From an uncultured Collinsella sp. (GTDB taxonomy: Bacteria; Actinomycetota; Coriobacteriia; Coriobacteriales; Coriobacteriaceae): a stretch of 9,133 nucleotides of DNA. Positions 1 to 6,658 of the stretch are shown in pieces. Each line of letters starts with the position of its first letter. Position 1 is the stretch's first letter. Position numbers and translations under genes: made by a program. Below the pieces are notes generated by a model. It ran no database searches. It was not told the origin of the DNA and was given only the letters and a program-made list of their open reading frames with translations. The stretch spans positions 1 to 9,133 of the forward strand of contig CAJLUE010000069.1 of assembly GCA_905209765.1 (NCBI GenBank), written 5' to 3'.

Positions 1-25
1 CGCAGACGTCCCGTTGCCCGCTCCA
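1..25. repeat. Degenerate 25-nt direct repeat, copy 1
   Basis: This segment matches 132-156 at 22 of 25 positions; the differences are at repeat positions 4, 13 and 14. Because the window begins here, the repeat may extend further left. Its right end overlaps a 12-nt perfect palindrome at 20-31 (GCTCCATGGAGC). I see no coding sense in this stretch. It could be the tail of a dispersed repeat or the remains of a duplicated site. Confidence 0.5.
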
Positions 26-115
26 TGGAGCAAGGAAGATTTCGGGAATGGTAGATTCAGCCCGCTTTGCCCCCGCATTTCACCGGGTCTCGGTATGCCA
101 CCGCAGCCGGTGCGG

Positions 116-130
116 ATTTGCGAAGCAAAT
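116..130. repeat. GCGAAGC-type mini-hairpin (6-bp stem, GAA loop)
   Basis: ATTTGC (116-121) and GCAAAT (125-130) pair perfectly around the loop GAA (122-124). The core heptamer GCGAAGC is known to form an unusually stable single-stranded DNA hairpin. The hairpin ends one base before repeat copy 2 (132). The same nonamer TGCGAAGCA occurs in another hairpin at 8852-8866, which also ends one base before a second repeat copy. Both are preceded by CCGCAGC (101-107 and 8841-8847). Confidence 0.55.
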
Positions 131-131
131 A

Positions 132-156
132 CGCGGACGTCCCCATGCCCGCTCCA
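132..156. repeat. Degenerate 25-nt direct repeat, copy 2
   Basis: Partner of positions 1-25, with 22 of 25 bases the same. It begins one base after the mini-hairpin at 116-130. The two copies start 131 nt apart, and the sequence between them shows no gene. It lies upstream of the purB promoter region. No function can be assigned from the sequence. Confidence 0.5.
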
Positions 157-208
157 ATTCCAAAATGTTAGGTTAATGCCTGCTGCCCATACTTGCACCT
201 GCGCACGG

Positions 209-214
209 TACAAT
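209..214 (+). promoter_or_regulatory. Candidate purB -10 element
   Basis: TACAAT at 209-214 is a good sigma-A-type -10 box and would start transcription near 221, giving a leader of about 38 nt before purB. The nonamer GGTACAATG is also present at the tRNA-Lys promoter. No convincing -35 is visible at the expected distance. A short inverted repeat (GTTGG 216-220, CCAAC 228-232) lies just after the box and could be an initial-transcript hairpin or an operator half-site, but that is speculative. Confidence 0.45.
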
Positions 215-258
215 GGTTGGGTTACGACCAACGTGCCAATAACCAAAAAGGAGCCGCT

Positions 259-1605
259 ATGATCGATCGCTATACCCGCCCGGAGATGGGACACATCTTC
301 TCCCTCGAGAACAAGTACGCCATTTGGCAGGAGATCGAGGTTCTGGCCTGCGAGGCCCAGGCGGAGCTCGGCAAGATCGGTATTTCCAAAGACGAGGCCC
401 AGTGGATCCGCGACCATGCCAACTTTGAGAAGGCGAAGGTCGATGAGATCGAGGAAGTCACGCGCCACGACGTCATTGCCTTCCTGACCAACATGAAGGA
501 ATACATCGATGCCGATGTTCCCGAGGGCGACCCCAAGCCCAGCCGCTGGGTTCACTATGGCATGACCAGCTCGGATCTGGGCGACACGGCCCTGTGCTAC
601 CAGCTCACCCAGGCCTGCGACCTGATCATCGAGGACGTCAAGAAGCTCGGCGAGATTTGCAAGCGTCGCGCCTTTGAGGAGCGCAACACGCTCTGTGCCG
701 GCCGCACTCATGGCATCCACGCCGAGCCGATGACCTTCGGCATGAAGTTTGGCTCTTGGGCCTGGGAGCTCAAGCGCGATCTGGATCGTCTTGAGGACGC
801 CCGCAAGAATGTTGCCTTCGGTGCTATTTCGGGCGCTGTCGGCACGTACAGCTCCATCGAGCCGTTCGTCGAGGAGTATGTCTGCGAGCACCTGGGCCTG
901 GTTCACGACCCGCTGTCCACGCAGGTTATCAGCCGCGACCATCACGCCTATCTCGCCGGCGTTCTCGCCACCACCGCAGCCACCTGCGAGCGCATCGCTA
1001 CCGAGGTCCGCAATCTGCAGAAGACTGATACGCTCGAGGCCGAGGAGCCGTTCCGTAAGGGCCAAAAGGGCAGCTCAGCCATGCCGCACAAGCGCAACCC
1101 CATCACCATGGAGAAAGTCTGCGGTCTGTCGCGCGTCGTGAAGTCCAACGCCCAGGTTGCCTTCGATAACGTCGCCCTGTGGCACGAGCGTGACATTTCG
1201 CACTCCTCTGCCGAGCGCGTCGCCCAGGCCGATAGCTTCATCGCCCTCGACCACATGTTCCAGTGCCTCATCCGCGTTATCGACGGCCTGCAGCTGTATC
1301 CCGCCCGCATGATGGCCAACCTCAATAAGACCCGCGGCCTCATCTTCTCTTCCAAGGTACTGCTCGCCCTCGTCGACACGGGCATCACCCGCGAGGACGC
1401 GTACGCCATTGTGCAGGAGAACGCTATGGCAACCTGGCACGAGGTACAGGATTGTGTCTCCGGCCCCACCTTTAAGGAGCGTCTCGAGGTCGACCCGCGC
1501 TGCACCGTCAGTCAGGAGAAGCTCGACGAGATCTTTGATCCGTGGGACTTCCTCACCCGTATCGACACGGTCTTTGATCGTCTGGAGCAGCTGAGCTTCG
1601 AGTAG
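259..1605 (+). CDS. purB: Adenylosuccinate lyase (PurB)
   Basis: This 448-residue cytosolic enzyme belongs to the fumarase/aspartase superfamily. The family cleaves SAICAR to AICAR plus fumarate, and adenylosuccinate to AMP plus fumarate, so it acts twice in purine synthesis; the active form is normally a homotetramer. The diagnostic signature SSAMPHKRNP is at residues 272-281, and its second serine (about 273) is the expected catalytic base on the mobile loop. Other active-site motifs are TRHD with His70, TSSDLGDT around 103-110, and GRTHGIHAEP with His151 and His154. The length is normal for the bacterial form. I chose the ATG at 259 because AAAGGAG (247-253) sits 5 nt before it and the family N-terminus (MIDRYTRPEM) begins there; reading further upstream in frame adds only non-family sequence. 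A hairpin follows at 1632-1669, so it looks monocistronic. Identification is secure. Confidence 0.97.
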   Translation: MIDRYTRPEMGHIFSLENKYAIWQEIEVLACEAQAELGKIGISKDEAQWIRDHANFEKAKVDEIEEVTRHDVIAFLTNMKEYIDADVPEGDPKPSRWVHYGMTSSDLGDTALCYQLTQACDLIIEDVKKLGEICKRRAFEERNTLCAGRTHGIHAEPMTFGMKFGSWAWELKRDLDRLEDARKNVAFGAISGAVGTYSSIEPFVEEYVCEHLGLVHDPLSTQVISRDHHAYLAGVLATTAATCERIATEVRNLQKTDTLEAEEPFRKGQKGSSAMPHKRNPITMEKVCGLSRVVKSNAQVAFDNVALWHERDISHSSAERVAQADSFIALDHMFQCLIRVIDGLQLYPARMMANLNKTRGLIFSSKVLLALVDTGITREDAYAIVQENAMATWHEVQDCVSGPTFKERLEVDPRCTVSQEKLDEIFDPWDFLTRIDTVFDRLEQLSFE

Positions 1606-1631
1606 GTTCGGGCATAACGTTAGCTTTTTAG

Positions 1632-1669
1632 GGCGCTTTGCTGGTAATGTGTGTTGCCGGCAAAGCGCC
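1632..1669 (+). terminator. Hairpin terminator after purB
   Basis: GGCGCTTTGC (1632-1641) pairs perfectly with GCAAAGCGCC (1660-1669). The stem can be extended by three more pairs, one of them G-T, to enclose a 12-nt loop (1645-1656). The stem is strong, but what follows (TCGTTGCATTT) is only a poor T-tract, so termination may be partial or Rho-assisted. Confidence 0.65.
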
Positions 1670-1672
1670 TCG

Positions 1673-1699
1673 TTGCATTTAGGGAAAGACGGGGATAAT
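1673..1699 (+). promoter_or_regulatory. Candidate promoter for the TSCPD-lipoprotein pair
   Basis: GATAAT at 1694-1699 is a reasonable -10 box. TTGCAT at 1673-1678 is a possible -35, but the 15-nt spacer is short. It lies directly after the purB hairpin and about 35 nt before the next start codon, which fits a separate transcription unit. Confidence 0.35.
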
Positions 1700-1733
1700 A
1701 GTCGTCTCGAATAACATTCTGAGAGGGGATCGC

Positions 1734-1997
1734 ATGATTTCGTTTGATTACAAGCCTCAGGGCGTGTGTGCTCGCAATATTCACCTTGATCTTTCCGATG
1801 ACGGCAACAAGGTGATGGGCGTTGAGTTTACCGGCGGCTGCGACGGCAATCTCAAGGCTATCTCCAAGCTGGTCGAGGGCGCTCCTGCCGATCGCGTAAT
1901 CGAGGTTCTCGCCGGTAATACCTGCGGTATGAAAAAGACCTCCTGCGCCGACCAGCTTACACGCGCTATCGAGGCCGCTCGCACCGAGATCGACTAA
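1734..1997 (+). CDS. TSCPD domain-containing small protein (TIGR03905-like)
   Basis: This is an 87-residue cytosolic protein with no signal or membrane segment. Its layout matches the small stand-alone TSCPD family: PQGVCAR near the N-terminus (Cys12), FTGGCDGN (Cys36), a central helix (ISKLVEGAPADRVIEVL), then GNTCGMKKTSCADQL (Cys64 and Cys71). The four conserved cysteines suggest metal binding or redox chemistry. A related domain occurs at the C-terminus of some B12-dependent ribonucleotide reductases and similar proteins, but the role of the stand-alone form is not established. The ATG at 1734 follows a purine-rich GAGAGGGGAT. The stop TAA overlaps the start of the next gene by one base (TAATG), which implies translational coupling. 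Family assignment is good; function is unknown. Confidence 0.85.
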   Translation: MISFDYKPQGVCARNIHLDLSDDGNKVMGVEFTGGCDGNLKAISKLVEGAPADRVIEVLAGNTCGMKKTSCADQLTRAIEAARTEID

Positions 1998-3208
1998 TGG
2001 GTATCGCCGATCACATCAAGAACGGAATATCGCGTCGCGGCTTTGTACTCGGTGGGGCTGCCGCGGGCGCTGCCACGGTGCTTGCCGGATGCTCGAAAAA
2101 AACGGGCACCAGCGATGATGCCGCCGGCGAGCCGCAGGTTATCAAGGATGATTCCAAAATCATCTCGATTACGGATGAGTACGAGGCAGTCGACATCGAT
2201 CTTGAGCCGGCGGCGTCATGGACGCTGCCTCTGGGTACGCTGCTGTACTACTGCGACGGCGATTACGCCGCGGCGATGATGGCGCCCGCATCGGCACTGC
2301 ACGCCAACACACTCGGTGTGCTCAACCTGGGCGATGGCTCGCTTACCACATTAATCGAGGATCCTATCGAGGGCACGGGATATGCATTCTACGATGTCCG
2401 TGCCGGCGACAGCGTATTCGCGTGGGTTGAGATGAACTTTGCCAATTCATCGTGGAAGCTCTACGGTCAAAATCTGTCGGGCGCTTCGCTCTCTGGCGAC
2501 GTGGTTGAGCTCGATCGAGGTGGCAAGGACTATGATCCGCCGCTGTTTACGGCGTTCGGGTCATCAGTCATCTGGTATAAAATGCCCTCGGCAGGTGGCA
2601 ATAAAACGAGTAGCGATTCGTTTTGCTATCGTCGCTCGCTTGATGAATCCAAGGCCGAGACAATTTGGAAATCGACGGGCCGCTTTGCATCGGCCCCGCG
2701 CGCGAGCGACGGCATTTTGACCATCTCGCCGCGTGTCCGCAACGACGAGGGCGTCTACTACGGCATAACGGCAATCGATCTGACCGACGGCAACAACACC
2801 AAGCGTGCCCAGTTGGTCCTTCCTTCGTCAGTTTCGCCTTTCGAGGCCGTATATATGGGCGATACCTTCGTGTTTTCTATCGAGGCGGCCTATAGTGGCG
2901 TGGGCAGCCTGGGCAATATGGGCACGTATATCGGTAATGAGGGAGGGCCGTACCTCTTCCTGTCACGCGAGCCGCTCGCATGTGCGGCTGGCAAGAAGAA
3001 TAAATACCTTGTTAAGGTACAGGCGTCGCATTTCCTGATCGACACCTCTGCCAAGACCTATGGCTCGCTGCTGTCGCCCGACCGCGCTTTGGAGTATGGC
3101 GATTATCCAGCTACGGCGGGAAAATCGGACTCATTCCTTACGTACGCCACGGTGCGCAACAGCCAGGGTATACCAGAGACGGTCACTGCACGCCTATTCT
3201 CTCTTTAA
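1997..3208 (+). CDS. Tat-signal lipoprotein, probable beta-propeller, function unknown
   Basis: This 403-residue protein is predicted to be exported and membrane-anchored. Residues 12-31 carry a twin-arginine motif (SRRGFVLGG), an Ala/Gly-rich hydrophobic core and a lipobox VLAGC with Cys32 as the likely lipidated residue, so a folded protein is probably exported by Tat and anchored on the outer face of the membrane. A Ser/Asp-rich linker follows. From about residue 74 the sequence has repeating short hydrophobic strands separated by Gly/Asp turns and aromatic residues, for example SVFAWVEM, SSVIWYKM, TFVFSIEA, FLIDTS and FLTYATV. This is the look of a WD40/TolB-type beta-propeller, although no motif identifies a substrate. 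The start codon overlaps the previous stop, and the ribosome-binding site is weak, so expression probably depends on coupling. Codon use looks slightly more A/T-rich than in neighbouring core genes. Export and lipidation are well supported; the fold is an inference and the function is unknown. Confidence 0.8.
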   Translation: MGIADHIKNGISRRGFVLGGAAAGAATVLAGCSKKTGTSDDAAGEPQVIKDDSKIISITDEYEAVDIDLEPAASWTLPLGTLLYYCDGDYAAAMMAPASALHANTLGVLNLGDGSLTTLIEDPIEGTGYAFYDVRAGDSVFAWVEMNFANSSWKLYGQNLSGASLSGDVVELDRGGKDYDPPLFTAFGSSVIWYKMPSAGGNKTSSDSFCYRRSLDESKAETIWKSTGRFASAPRASDGILTISPRVRNDEGVYYGITAIDLTDGNNTKRAQLVLPSSVSPFEAVYMGDTFVFSIEAAYSGVGSLGNMGTYIGNEGGPYLFLSREPLACAAGKKNKYLVKVQASHFLIDTSAKTYGSLLSPDRALEYGDYPATAGKSDSFLTYATVRNSQGIPETVTARLFSL

Positions 3209-3267
3209 GCTTAGAGGGGTTAAAAAGGCGCCAACAGGGGAATAAACGCGTTGTAATTGTGAGTACC

Positions 3268-3306
3268 GCCCGCCGAGCTGCCGCGTCATAGCGGCATCTG
3301 GCGGGC
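3268..3306. other. Long GC-rich intergenic hairpin
   Basis: GCCCGCC (3268-3274) pairs with GGCGGGC (3300-3306). Inside it TGCCGC (3279-3284) pairs with GCGGCA (3291-3296) around a 6-nt loop, with a small asymmetric internal loop (GAGC against TCT). No T-run follows on either strand, so it is not a classic intrinsic terminator. It could be a Rho-assisted or pause-type terminator for the lipoprotein transcript, or a regulatory stem just upstream of the two-component operon. Confidence 0.55.
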
Positions 3307-3316
3307 TCAGGTGCGT

Positions 3317-3354
3317 TAAAATGGGCTTGTTCTTAGCTAATTGAGACAGGGGGG
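3317..3354 (+). promoter_or_regulatory. Possible -10 box and strong RBS of the response regulator
   Basis: TAAAAT at 3317-3322 is a possible -10 box, but no -35 is recognisable at the right distance, where the hairpin sits. AGGGGGG at 3348-3354 is a strong Shine-Dalgarno sequence, 7 nt before the ATG at 3362. It decides that start over the in-frame TTG at 3341. Confidence 0.35.
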
Positions 3355-3361
3355 CCGTGTT

Positions 3362-4084
3362 ATGGCTTCAGATGCAAAAAAGATTCTGCTGGTCGAGGAT
3401 GAGAAGGCAATCCGTGACGCCGTCGCTGCCTATCTCGAGCGCGAAGGCTACTGGGTTGTGGGCGTCGGCGACGGCCAGTCCGCGATCGAGGAGTTCGAGA
3501 AGCATCAGTTCGACCTGGTCGTGCTTGACCTTATGCTCCCCAAGATCCCCGGCGAGCGCGTTTGCCGCACCATTCGCGATACCTCGGATGTCCCCATCAT
3601 CATGCTGACGGCTAAGGGCGAGATCGAGGACCGTATTATCGGTCTTGAGCTCGGCGCCGACGACTATCTGATTAAGCCGTTCTCGCCGCGCGAGCTCGTC
3701 GCCCGCGTTCGCGCTCTGTTCCGCCGTGCCCATCAGGCCGACGAGCCCGCCGTCGAGGTACTCGACTTCGGCGATCTGGTCATCGATATCTCGGGCCACA
3801 AGATCTTGGTCGAGGGCAAGGAAGTCGATCTGACGGCTTCCGAGTTCAAGCTGCTCACCACGCTTGCCCGCCATCCCGGCCGTGTGTATAACCGCATGGA
3901 GCTGGTCGAGAAAGTGCTCGGGTATGACTTTGAGGGCTATGAGCGCACCATCGATAGCCACGTGAAGAATCTTCGCGCCAAGCTGGGCGATGATCCCAAG
4001 AAGCCCAAGTGGCTCTACACCGTCCATGGTGTCGGCTATCGCTTCGAGGCTCCGGCCAAGACCGATAAGTCGGACGAGAAATAG
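3362..4084 (+). CDS. OmpR/PhoB-family response regulator
   Basis: This is a 240-residue cytosolic transcription factor of normal length for the family. The N-terminal receiver domain (about 6-120) has the acidic pair Glu12-Asp13, the phospho-acceptor Asp56 in VVLDLMLP, Thr83 in IIMLTAK and Lys105 in YLIKPFSP, so all switch residues are present. The C-terminal winged helix (about 134-228) shows the family pattern: LTASEFKLLTTLARHPGRV, the recognition-helix region RTIDSHVKNLRAKL, and the wing motif YTVHGVGYRF. The ATG at 3362 is set by the AGGGGGG Shine-Dalgarno. The kinase gene follows 11 nt later and is the obvious partner. The target genes cannot be read from sequence; the neighbouring lipoprotein and purC are possibilities only by position. 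Family assignment is secure, but a specific ortholog name is not. Confidence 0.95.
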   Translation: MASDAKKILLVEDEKAIRDAVAAYLEREGYWVVGVGDGQSAIEEFEKHQFDLVVLDLMLPKIPGERVCRTIRDTSDVPIIMLTAKGEIEDRIIGLELGADDYLIKPFSPRELVARVRALFRRAHQADEPAVEVLDFGDLVIDISGHKILVEGKEVDLTASEFKLLTTLARHPGRVYNRMELVEKVLGYDFEGYERTIDSHVKNLRAKLGDDPKKPKWLYTVHGVGYRFEAPAKTDKSDEK

Positions 4085-4095
4085 GGAAATCACAT

Positions 4096-5661
4096 ATGAC
4101 ACCTGCGCGCTTTGAAATCGGGCAAAAGCACAAGCAGGAGAGCGAGGCGGGTTCCAAGGCTAGTTGGAACACGCCTCGCTCCGATTCACGGCCAACGATG
4201 AGCTATCCCTCGCGCATGGCACTTGCTTTTGCTCTGACATCGCTCATGACGGTATTGGTGCTGGTGGGCGTAGTCTCCGTTGTATGGGGCACGGTTTTTA
4301 CGGATTACACGCGCTCCAATATTGTCGAAATCGCCAATTCCGCTGCCGAAAAGTTGGCAACGTCATATGAGGAAAACGGTTCCTGGACCGCGGGGGAACT
4401 GCGTACGGTTGCGACATCGAGCTTGGTGTCCGATGATCTTGGTATGCAGGTCGTCAATAAAAAGGGCGTCATCGTCTACGACGACTCGTGGCCCTCGGCA
4501 AGCGCCACCGCCGATGTACGCGAAAACCAGGCTACGACCGACGACACGAGCGGCAAGAGGGCATCGCATAGCCCGGTCTCGTCTGCTCCAACCGACTCCG
4601 ATAGCGTTGCTAACGTCGAGATTGTAACGTCTTCCGGCGAGCATGTCGGACAGGTAAAGCTGTGGGCCATTGGCTCCGACGCTCTGCTCACCAAGGCGGA
4701 CTCTGCGTTTAGGGAGAAGACCTTTAACGCCATGGCCCTCGCCGCGGTTGTTGCAATCTGCATTTCGGTCGTTATCGGATCGCTCGTGTCGCGCATGCTC
4801 ACCAAGCCGATTCATCGCATTACCAGTACCGCAAAGCAAATCCGTGACGGCGACCTGTCGGCTCGCACGGGACTGCGCGGCGATGACGAGATCGATCAGC
4901 TGGGTGAGACCTTCGATGAGATGGCCACTTCGCTCGAGAAGGATATGAAACATGAGAAGCGTCTGACCTCAGACGTTGCGCACGAGCTTCGCACGCCGCT
5001 TATGGCCATGCTCGCAACGGTCGAGGCCATGCAGGATGGCGTGTATCCCACCGACGATGAGCATTTGGAGACCGTTGCTTCCGAGACGCGTCGCCTGGCT
5101 CGTCTGGTGCAGCAGATGCTCGACCTGTCGCGCATGGAAAACAGCACGGCTCCGCTCAACCTTGAGCCGGTGGACATGGTTCCTTTCGTGCGTTCCATCG
5201 TCAATGCCCAGGAGCGCCTGTTTGTCGACCGCGATCTGCGCCTGCGTTTTGCGGACGAGACCCAGGGGCACGACGATGTCGTCGAGGCCGATCCCGACAT
5301 GATCACGCAATGTGTTATCAACCTCATGAGCAACGCCATGCGCTACACCCCCGAGGGCGGTTGGGTCGTGGTGTCGGTGCTCAGTGACCGCAAGCACGTC
5401 AGCATTGCCGTTTCTGATACCGGCATCGGTATTGCCAAGGACGATTTGTCGCGCATCTTCGGGCGGTTTTGGCGCGCCGATGCCAGCCGCGCCCGCGAAG
5501 CTGGCGGCCTGGGCGTCGGCCTCGCCGTGACCAAGCAGATCGTCGAGCGTCACCATGGCTACATATCCGTGGAGTCGGAGCTTGGAAAGGGTACGACTTT
5601 TACAATTCATCTGCCCCGCGAGCACACGGCAGACGCGGCATCTACTACAATGGAGCACTAG
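4096..5661 (+). CDS. HAMP-domain sensor histidine kinase
   Basis: This 521-residue membrane sensor kinase is the likely partner of the preceding regulator. A hydrophilic N-terminal tail of about 40 residues precedes TM1 (about 41-68). An extracytoplasmic domain (about 69-208) and TM2 (about 210-235) follow. Then come a HAMP domain (about 236-284), HisKA with the phospho-acceptor His296 in SDVAHELRTPL, and a HATPase domain with N-box NLMSNAMRYTPEGG (Asn409, Asn413), G1 DTGIGI (441-446), F-box FGRFWRAD (455-462) and G2 GGLGVGLAV (470-478). All catalytic boxes are intact. The sensor region looks like a PAS/Cache-type strand pair (GMQVVNKKGVIVYDD and VEIVTSSGEHVGQVKLWAIG) interrupted by a Ser/Thr/Asp-rich loop (about 131-170). 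I kept the ATG at 4096 because AGGG lies about 9 nt upstream. The in-frame ATG at 4198 (residue 35) would remove the hydrophilic tail but has no clear ribosome-binding site. The ligand is unknown. Confidence 0.94.
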   Translation: MTPARFEIGQKHKQESEAGSKASWNTPRSDSRPTMSYPSRMALAFALTSLMTVLVLVGVVSVVWGTVFTDYTRSNIVEIANSAAEKLATSYEENGSWTAGELRTVATSSLVSDDLGMQVVNKKGVIVYDDSWPSASATADVRENQATTDDTSGKRASHSPVSSAPTDSDSVANVEIVTSSGEHVGQVKLWAIGSDALLTKADSAFREKTFNAMALAAVVAICISVVIGSLVSRMLTKPIHRITSTAKQIRDGDLSARTGLRGDDEIDQLGETFDEMATSLEKDMKHEKRLTSDVAHELRTPLMAMLATVEAMQDGVYPTDDEHLETVASETRRLARLVQQMLDLSRMENSTAPLNLEPVDMVPFVRSIVNAQERLFVDRDLRLRFADETQGHDDVVEADPDMITQCVINLMSNAMRYTPEGGWVVVSVLSDRKHVSIAVSDTGIGIAKDDLSRIFGRFWRADASRAREAGGLGVGLAVTKQIVERHHGYISVESELGKGTTFTIHLPREHTADAASTTMEH

Positions 5662-5719
5662 CTTTTCGCTATTCGGTGAAGGAGGGGCCGCGTCCCTGCC
5701 GCTCCGAGTTTGCGAAAAC

Positions 5720-5739
5720 ATGCGGGAAAGAACCCGCAT
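5720..5739. other. Small hairpin between kinase gene and purC
   Basis: ATGCGGG (5720-5726) pairs perfectly with CCCGCAT (5733-5739) across a 6-nt loop. Only TTCTG follows, so it would be a weak terminator at best. It sits in the 109-nt gap that presumably also holds the purC promoter. I could not find a convincing -10/-35 pair here; TATTTA at 5748-5753 is the nearest candidate. It could equally be a leader hairpin controlling purC. Confidence 0.4.
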
Positions 5740-5770
5740 TTCTGTCGTATTTAGGTAAGGAGTGACTCAC

Positions 5771-6658
5771 GTGACAACGATGGAGCGTCGTCCGGATTCC
5801 CGTGGCAAGGTTCGTGATATTTACGATGCCGGTGAAAACCTGCTGATGGTCGCCACCGACCGCATTTCTGCGTTCGACTTCATTCTTCCCGACGAGATTC
5901 CGTTTAAGGGAGAGGTACTCAATCGCATCTCGGCATTCTGGTTCGATAAGTTTGCCGACATCGTCCCCAACCATCTCGTTTCCATCGACCCGGCGGATTT
6001 CCCCGAGGAGTTTGCTGAGTATCGTGACTACCTCGCTGGCCGCGCCATGCTGGTTAAGAAGGCCCAGACGATTCCTATCGAGTGCATCGTCCGCGGCTAT
6101 CTGACCGGTTCGGGCAAGAAGACCTACGACGAGAACGGCACCGTCTGCGGCATCCAGCTGCCTGAGGGCCTGACCGAGGCTTCCAAGCTTCCTGAGCCGC
6201 TGTTCACGCCGTCCACGAAGGCCGAGATCGGTGACCACGACGAGAACATCTCGTTCGAGCGTTGCTGCGAGATCGTGGGCGAGGACATCGCCACGCAGAT
6301 TCGTGACCTTTCCCTCAAGATCTACAAGGCTGCCGCCGAGTACGCCGCGACCCGTGGCATCATCATTGCCGACACCAAGTTCGAGTTTGGTGTTATTGAT
6401 GGCAAGGTCACGCTGATCGACGAGTGTCTCACGCCCGACTCCAGCCGTTTCTGGCCTGCTGCCAGCTACGAGGAGGGCAAGATCCAGCCTAGCTACGACA
6501 AGCAATTCGTCCGCAATTGGCTCAAGGCCAACTGGGATATGACGGGGGAGACCCCGCACCTGCCCGCCGAGGTCATCGATGGCACGTCCGAGCGCTATCG
6601 CGAGGCCTTCCAGATCATCACGGGCTCCCAGTTCACAAGCATGAAGGAGAACGCATAA
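5771..6658 (+). CDS. purC: Phosphoribosylaminoimidazole-succinocarboxamide (SAICAR) synthetase (PurC)
   Basis: This cytosolic enzyme of about 295 residues joins CAIR and aspartate with ATP to give SAICAR, the substrate that PurB later cleaves. Family landmarks in order: GKVRDIYD with the ATP-site region near the N-terminus, TDRISAFDFILPDEIPFKGE, the PIECIVRGYLTGSG segment, signature 1 around EPLFTPSTKAEIGDHDENIS, signature 2 IADTKFEFG, and DECLTPDSSRFW. The length is that of the longer bacterial/yeast-like form rather than the roughly 240-residue form. The strong AAGGAG at 5757-5762 puts the start at GTG 5771 (8-nt spacing). The in-frame GTG at 5762 overlaps the Shine-Dalgarno itself and is unlikely, and ATG 5780 is too far away. 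The next gene starts on the base after its stop, so the two are co-transcribed. Confidence 0.96.
   Translation: MTTMERRPDSRGKVRDIYDAGENLLMVATDRISAFDFILPDEIPFKGEVLNRISAFWFDKFADIVPNHLVSIDPADFPEEFAEYRDYLAGRAMLVKKAQTIPIECIVRGYLTGSGKKTYDENGTVCGIQLPEGLTEASKLPEPLFTPSTKAEIGDHDENISFERCCEIVGEDIATQIRDLSLKIYKAAAEYAATRGIIIADTKFEFGVIDGKVTLIDECLTPDSSRFWPAASYEEGKIQPSYDKQFVRNWLKANWDMTGETPHLPAEVIDGTSERYREAFQIITGSQFTSMKENA

Noticed and set aside
20..31. The 12-nt palindrome GCTCCATGGAGC as an operator
   Set aside because: It lies about 180 nt before the purB -10 box, occurs once, and has no visible link to a promoter; chance is a sufficient explanation.
14..262. An 82-codon + strand open frame before purB
   Set aside because: It runs through the repeats and the purB promoter and ends inside purB in another frame. 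It has no ribosome-binding site and a composition unlike a protein (many Cys, Pro, Thr).
3368..4102. Minus-strand open frame of 244 codons opposite the response regulator
   Set aside because: Shadow of a gene with every receiver and winged-helix motif in place on the + strand.
4969..5739. Minus-strand open frame of 256 codons opposite the kinase catalytic region
   Set aside because: Shadow of intact HisKA/HATPase motifs on the + strand; no start signal.
5662..5770. A purine-type riboswitch before purC
   Set aside because: The gap is only 109 nt and shows one small stem. I cannot find the three-way junction or conserved loops of a known purine riboswitch.
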